NCBI GenBank assembly: GCA_021846985.1 | Contig: JAJZVX010000012.1 | Coordinates: forward strand, 37,122 to 101,121 | Reading direction: 5' to 3' | Origin: Acidobacteriota bacterium | GTDB lineage: Bacteria > Acidobacteriota > Terriglobia > Terriglobales > Acidobacteriaceae | Length of the DNA: 64,000 bases | In this document: piece after piece, positions 60,968-64,000 of the stretch | Layout of the letters: the number at the start of each line of letters is the position of its first letter | Position numbering within the stretch: the first letter of the stretch is position 1 | Translations under genes and position numbers: made by a program | The notes under the pieces: model-generated | What the model saw: only the letters and a program-made list of their open reading frames with translations | Told to the model about the DNA's origin: nothing | Database searches by the model: none

Positions 60968-62259
60968 GGCGCGGCCACCTCGGCGGAAAGCAACCCGCGG
61001 ATGGCGGCAACGGACCGGGCGGTGGCTCCGGACTGCTGCTCGAAAACCTGGCGGGCGCGGCCCCCGAGCGCGGCCGCCGCACCGGGCTCGCGGAGAAGAT
61101 CAAGGAGCGCGGCATCCAGCGTGTCCTTTTGCGCGATGCGGAGAGCGTCATGAGCCAGAAGGTCTTCCGCGATGGCGCGGAAGTTGGCGTAGTGCGGGCC
61201 CATCACGATGGGAACGCCAAACTGGGCGGGTTCGAGAGGGTTGTGGCCGCCGGCGGCAACCAGGCTGCCGCCGACAAAGGCAACGGCGGCGAGCGAGTAG
61301 ACCGAGGCAAGCTCGCCGATGGTGTCAAGGAGAACGATATGGCCGGCGATGACCGGGGCTGCGGCCTGCGGGGTCCAGAGGCTGCGGCGGGACCAGGCTC
61401 GTCCTGAGGCGTCCAGCAGGGCGGCGACAGCGGCAAAGCGCTCGGGATGACGCGGAGCAAGAACCAGGACGAGGTTGGGATCGGCGCTAAGCAAACGCGG
61501 CCAGGCATCGACGAGGGCGGATTCTTCGCCTTCCAGAGTGCTTCCGGCAACGACGAAACGAAGCCCCGGCGCCAGGCGCCGCAGCGCGCGTGTGGCTTCG
61601 GCTTCGGCGGCGGCGCGGACGTCGAACTTGAGGTTGCCGGCAACCCGAACGCGGGCCGGGTCGCAGCCGATGGCGCGGAGACGCTCGGCGTCGGTCGCGC
61701 TTTGGGCGAGTACGCACCCAAGTGGACCCAGGAAGGAACGCCAGAGACAGCGAAGACGCCGATAGCGCGGCCATGAACGGTCGGAGATGCGGGCGTTGAC
61801 CACGGCCACAGGGATGGCGCGGCGAAAACAGCCGCTGAGCAGGTTGGGCCAGAACTCGGTTTCGACGAGGATGAGAAGCTGGGGCCTGAGGGCGCGAAGG
61901 TAGGCGCGGACGGCCCAGGGAAGATCGAGAGGACAGTAAAAGACGCGTTCGCGGCCGAAGCGCTGGCGGGCCAGATCCTGACCGGTGCGGGTGGTGGTGG
62001 AGACAAGCAGACGGTACGCCGGCAACACACGGTCCAACTCGGTGATGAGCCGGCTGACGGCAAGAACCTCGCCCACGGAAACCGCGTGGAGCCAGAGAAC
62101 AGGGCGCGGATCGGCGCAGAGAAGACGCGCGGGAACGCGGCCAAGGCGGCGGAAGAGACCGTGACGGTACTTGTGGGTCGTGGCCATCTTGAAGAGCCAC
62201 CAGGGCGCGGCAACAAGCAGCGTCGCAAACAGCGCCAGGTTGTAGAAGAAGAGAATCAT
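60964..62259 (-). CDS. waaA: 3-deoxy-D-manno-octulosonic acid (Kdo) transferase
   Basis: A 431-aa WaaA/KdtA. The N-terminal membrane anchor (residues 1-25), WLHAVSVGEVLAV, ETEFWPNLL, GSTLEGEESAL and FVGGSLVAAGGHNPLEPAQFG are the family marks. It attaches Kdo to lipid A precursor. It is the first gene of a waaA-lpxK pair; this order and overlap are common in Acidobacteria and other LPS-makers. Confidence 0.95.
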   Translation of the reverse strand: MILFFYNLALFATLLVAAPWWLFKMATTHKYRHGLFRRLGRVPARLLCADPRPVLWLHAVSVGEVLAVSRLITELDRVLPAYRLLVSTTTRTGQDLARQRFGRERVFYCPLDLPWAVRAYLRALRPQLLILVETEFWPNLLSGCFRRAIPVAVVNARISDRSWPRYRRLRCLWRSFLGPLGCVLAQSATDAERLRAIGCDPARVRVAGNLKFDVRAAAEAEATRALRRLAPGLRFVVAGSTLEGEESALVDAWPRLLSADPNLVLVLAPRHPERFAAVAALLDASGRAWSRRSLWTPQAAAPVIAGHIVLLDTIGELASVYSLAAVAFVGGSLVAAGGHNPLEPAQFGVPIVMGPHYANFRAIAEDLLAHDALRIAQKDTLDAALLDLLREPGAAAALGGRARQVFEQQSGATARSVAAIRGLLSAEVAAP

Positions 62260-62297
62260 TCGAAACGGAGCAAGCCTTTCGCCGGTCTAACCCTCAA

Positions 62298-62966
62298 ATG
62301 ATACAGTCGAGACCGATGCGGAGAGCGTGGGCACATGCGGCAGTCCTGCTGGGGCTGGCGATGCCGGCCGTCGCGCGGGAACACAAGCCGCCGCCCGTCG
62401 AGCCGGCAACGGCCTTCGCGGCCGTGGAGGTGCACCCCCAGGAGAAGGTAGCGATTGCCGTGGAGCCGTACGATACCAAGGAGAAGGAGTCGATCTTCCG
62501 GGTGGACTATCTGGCCCACGACGTGATGCCGATTCGCGTGATTGTGACCAATAACGGCGACCGGCCGATCAGTCTGCGCGACGCCCGGATTCTGTTTGTC
62601 ACCGCCGATGGAGAACGGATCCAGGCCGCGGAGCCGGAAGATGTAGAGCGATTGATGACCCGCAAGGAACGCGAGGGTGGCAGAATATCCATGCCGGGAC
62701 CGTTCCCGTCCATCAAGCTCAAGCCGAAGGCCAGCAACAAGGAGATCGAGGCGGACTTTGACGAGTTCGAGTACGACGCGCTGATTGTGGAGCCGCACTC
62801 CACGCACGCAGGATTTCTGTTTTACGACCTCTCGGGTCTGAACCATCCGCTGGTGGGCGCAAAGCTGAACCTGCACACCATCCGCAACGCGGACGGAGGC
62901 GAACTGTTCTACTTTGAGATCCCGTTCGACAAGTATCTCAAGTCGAAATCGATCCAGATGAACTGA
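62298..62966 (+). CDS. Conserved exported protein of unknown function
   Basis: A 222-aa protein. A signal peptide (AWAHAAVLLGLAMPAVA) leads into a beta-rich domain with IRVIVTNNGDRPISLRDARI, which looks like an immunoglobulin-like fold, and a conserved GFLFYDLSGLNHPLVGAKL. I do not recognise a named family. Similar short exported proteins occur in Acidobacteria. ATG 62298 is taken; ATG 62316 would also serve. It is divergent from waaA and ends seven bases from the convergent queD. Confidence 0.72.
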   Translation: MIQSRPMRRAWAHAAVLLGLAMPAVAREHKPPPVEPATAFAAVEVHPQEKVAIAVEPYDTKEKESIFRVDYLAHDVMPIRVIVTNNGDRPISLRDARILFVTADGERIQAAEPEDVERLMTRKEREGGRISMPGPFPSIKLKPKASNKEIEADFDEFEYDALIVEPHSTHAGFLFYDLSGLNHPLVGAKLNLHTIRNADGGELFYFEIPFDKYLKSKSIQMN

Positions 62967-62972
62967 GAGCGG

Positions 62973-63350
62973 CTACTCGTAATAGGTAGCGGTGGTGGTG
63001 TCAGTCTCCCATATCGTGCAGTCTTTCACGCGCACGCGGCCCTGGGTCAGGCTCGTCAGTTGGGTGCTGGTCTGCTCGTAGAAGTATTTGGCCAAATTCT
63101 CGGCCGAGGGGTTGAGAACTGTGAAGGGCTCGATGTCGTTGAGCATCTGGTGGTCGAGGCGGTCAATCACCGGAAGCAGAACCTGCTTGAGCTGTTTGAA
63201 GTCGAGCAGAAGACCCGCCGCGTCCAGTTCGGCCCCGGCCAGGGTCACGCGCACCTTGTAGTTGTGGCCGTGCGGATTCTCGCACTTGCCCCGGTAGTTG
63301 CGAAGGTAATGGCCAGAGGAAAAACCGGCCTCTACGTTGACTTCAAACAT
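62973..63350 (-). CDS. queD: 6-carboxytetrahydropterin synthase
   Basis: A 125-aa QueD/PTPS protein. Zinc ligands are H14 (SSGHYL), H27 and H29 (ENPHGHNY), the catalytic Cys is C23 (GKCENPHGH), and LDHQMLN and WET complete the active site. It converts 7,8-dihydroneopterin triphosphate to 6-carboxytetrahydropterin in queuosine (preQ0) synthesis. AAAGGACA precedes the ATG. The other que genes are not in the window. Confidence 0.95.
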   Translation of the reverse strand: MFEVNVEAGFSSGHYLRNYRGKCENPHGHNYKVRVTLAGAELDAAGLLLDFKQLKQVLLPVIDRLDHQMLNDIEPFTVLNPSAENLAKYFYEQTSTQLTSLTQGRVRVKDCTIWETDTTTATYYE

Positions 63351-63394
63351 TGTCCTTTGGCTGTCCTGTGCGGGGAGGATTCCCCGCCTCCATT

Positions 63395-63658
63395 CTATCG
63401 CCTTTCGTCCTTGCGGCGGCGGCGGGCGGCCAGGCGGGCCTGTTCGCTGCGCCGGTCGAGCTGCTCAAACAGGTTCGAGAGCACTCCCATGAGGCCAGCC
63501 ACGAGTGCGGTGAGGAGAAGGATAAGCGCCACAGTGCGCCAGAGCGAACCGTTGGCGGGCAAGCCAGGCTGGAAGCCGGCGGGTATCAGCGCCATGACGC
63601 CGGAAACAAAGGCGAAAAGGAAGAAGACGGCGGCGAGAATATAGAGATTGCGGGACAT
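63395..63658 (-). CDS. Small membrane protein, unknown
   Basis: An 87-aa protein starting MSRNLYILAAVFFLFAFVSG at ATG 63658, with two hydrophobic helices (residues ~5-24 and ~40-60) and a basic C-terminus (RRRRKDERR) that should face the cytoplasm. It is 44 bases downstream of nothing on its strand and ends upstream of queD. No family recognised. The upstream extension to 63754 is not supported by a ribosome-binding site. Confidence 0.6.
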   Translation of the reverse strand: MSRNLYILAAVFFLFAFVSGVMALIPAGFQPGLPANGSLWRTVALILLLTALVAGLMGVLSNLFEQLDRRSEQARLAARRRRKDERR

Positions 63659-64000
63659 GGGTGTCTGGCGCCGGGCGCGGATCCGGCCGCCTGATGCGAT
63701 TGTACGCGGACCTGCCCTGCCCACCGCCGCAGGGGTATAACCCGCATGTTTCAATGCCAGCGGGCAGGAAGACGATGAAGAGCTGCCACGGCGCGGCTGT
63801 TTGGCCGACGTTTGTCTCGGCGCGGCAGGCCCGGCGCGCCGGGCGAAGTGAAAGAGAACATGCCCCGGGGGGAGGACTCCCTACCATTTGTCAACTTTTG
63901 AGCAGTAGGGACCCGGCCGCCGATCAGGGGGCCGACGAGCCACTGCGGTCAAGCGGCCCTGCGCTGGGGATCGTAAAGGGTTCGTGTGGTGAGCATGGAG
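63659..64000. other. Gene-free right end of the window
   Basis: About 340 bases with no supported gene. Frames here are short and lack ribosome-binding sites. An ATG at 63995 could be the start of a gene that lies beyond the window. A GGGAGGACTCCC palindrome is at 63868-63879. No tRNA fold or repeat was recognised. Confidence 0.4.

Noticed and set aside
1..64000. tRNA, rRNA, CRISPR, insertion sequences
   Set aside because: Looked for cloverleaf-like arms, repeated spacers, transposase motifs and terminal repeats in the gaps; none could be supported by eye.

Overview
The window is about 64 kb of GC-rich bacterial chromosome. Gene content points to an acidobacterium, probably of the Terriglobia/Acidobacteriaceae. 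This is inferred from protein families: a hydrogenase-4-like membrane complex, CarboxypepD_reg-type secreted proteins, a PD40/TPR protein with a haem motif, a DUF4914 protein, and lpxK/waaA genes that imply a Gram-negative envelope. No rRNA, tRNA, CRISPR array, insertion sequence or phage gene was seen. Genes are dense and many overlap by 4 bases.

Layout. 1-5581 (+): the end of hyfB, then hyfC, hyfE, hyfF, hyfG and hyfI, a proton-pumping hydrogenase-4-type complex. Its large subunit lacks all four nickel-binding cysteines, so it is an energy-converting-hydrogenase-related (Ehr) complex and not a true hydrogenase. 5517-10055 (-): a secreted CarboxypepD_reg protein, a feruloyl/enterochelin-type esterase and a beta-lactamase-fold hydrolase. 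10106-16715: a beta-keto-acid catabolic cassette (BKACE enzyme, two SDRs, thiolase, both subunits of a 3-oxoacid CoA-transferase) around an AraC-family regulator. The same 21-bp-phased TGTCCG direct repeat lies before both arms.

16770-24020: two divergent gene groups around a sigma-54 activator. They encode three NifX/ORP-fold proteins, a DUF364 protein, a DUF5320 protein, a secreted Cys/Gly-tailed protein, two MinD-type ATPases each carrying two ferredoxin motifs, and a 7-Cys ferredoxin. The arrangement resembles the Desulfovibrio orange-protein (ORP) system. Matching GTTGCA/TGCAAC palindromes and -24/-12 promoters are visible on both sides. This is the most interesting region of the window.

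24122-37256: mostly acidobacterial secreted or hypothetical proteins (943-aa protein, PD40-TPR-haem protein, Ig-like protein), a PIN toxin-like pair, a CDGSH Fe-S protein, tyrA, a polysaccharide deacetylase, ruvA and kbl. 37266-45261: pabB-pabC fusion, rhodanese, molybdopterin oxidoreductase, a tandem pair of MFS transporters and a HIT protein. 45491-57740 (mostly -): DUF4914 protein, a MurU-like nucleotidyltransferase next to an AmgK-like kinase fused to the RapZ C-terminal domain, cca, a GNAT protein, a GT39 glycosyltransferase, nrnA, rbfA, and a DHA2 efflux pump with a divergent TetR regulator. 57823-64000: TetR, a glycine-zipper protein, lpxK-waaA, a hypothetical secreted protein, queD and a small membrane protein.

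All assignments come from reading motifs and gene order. No database search was run.
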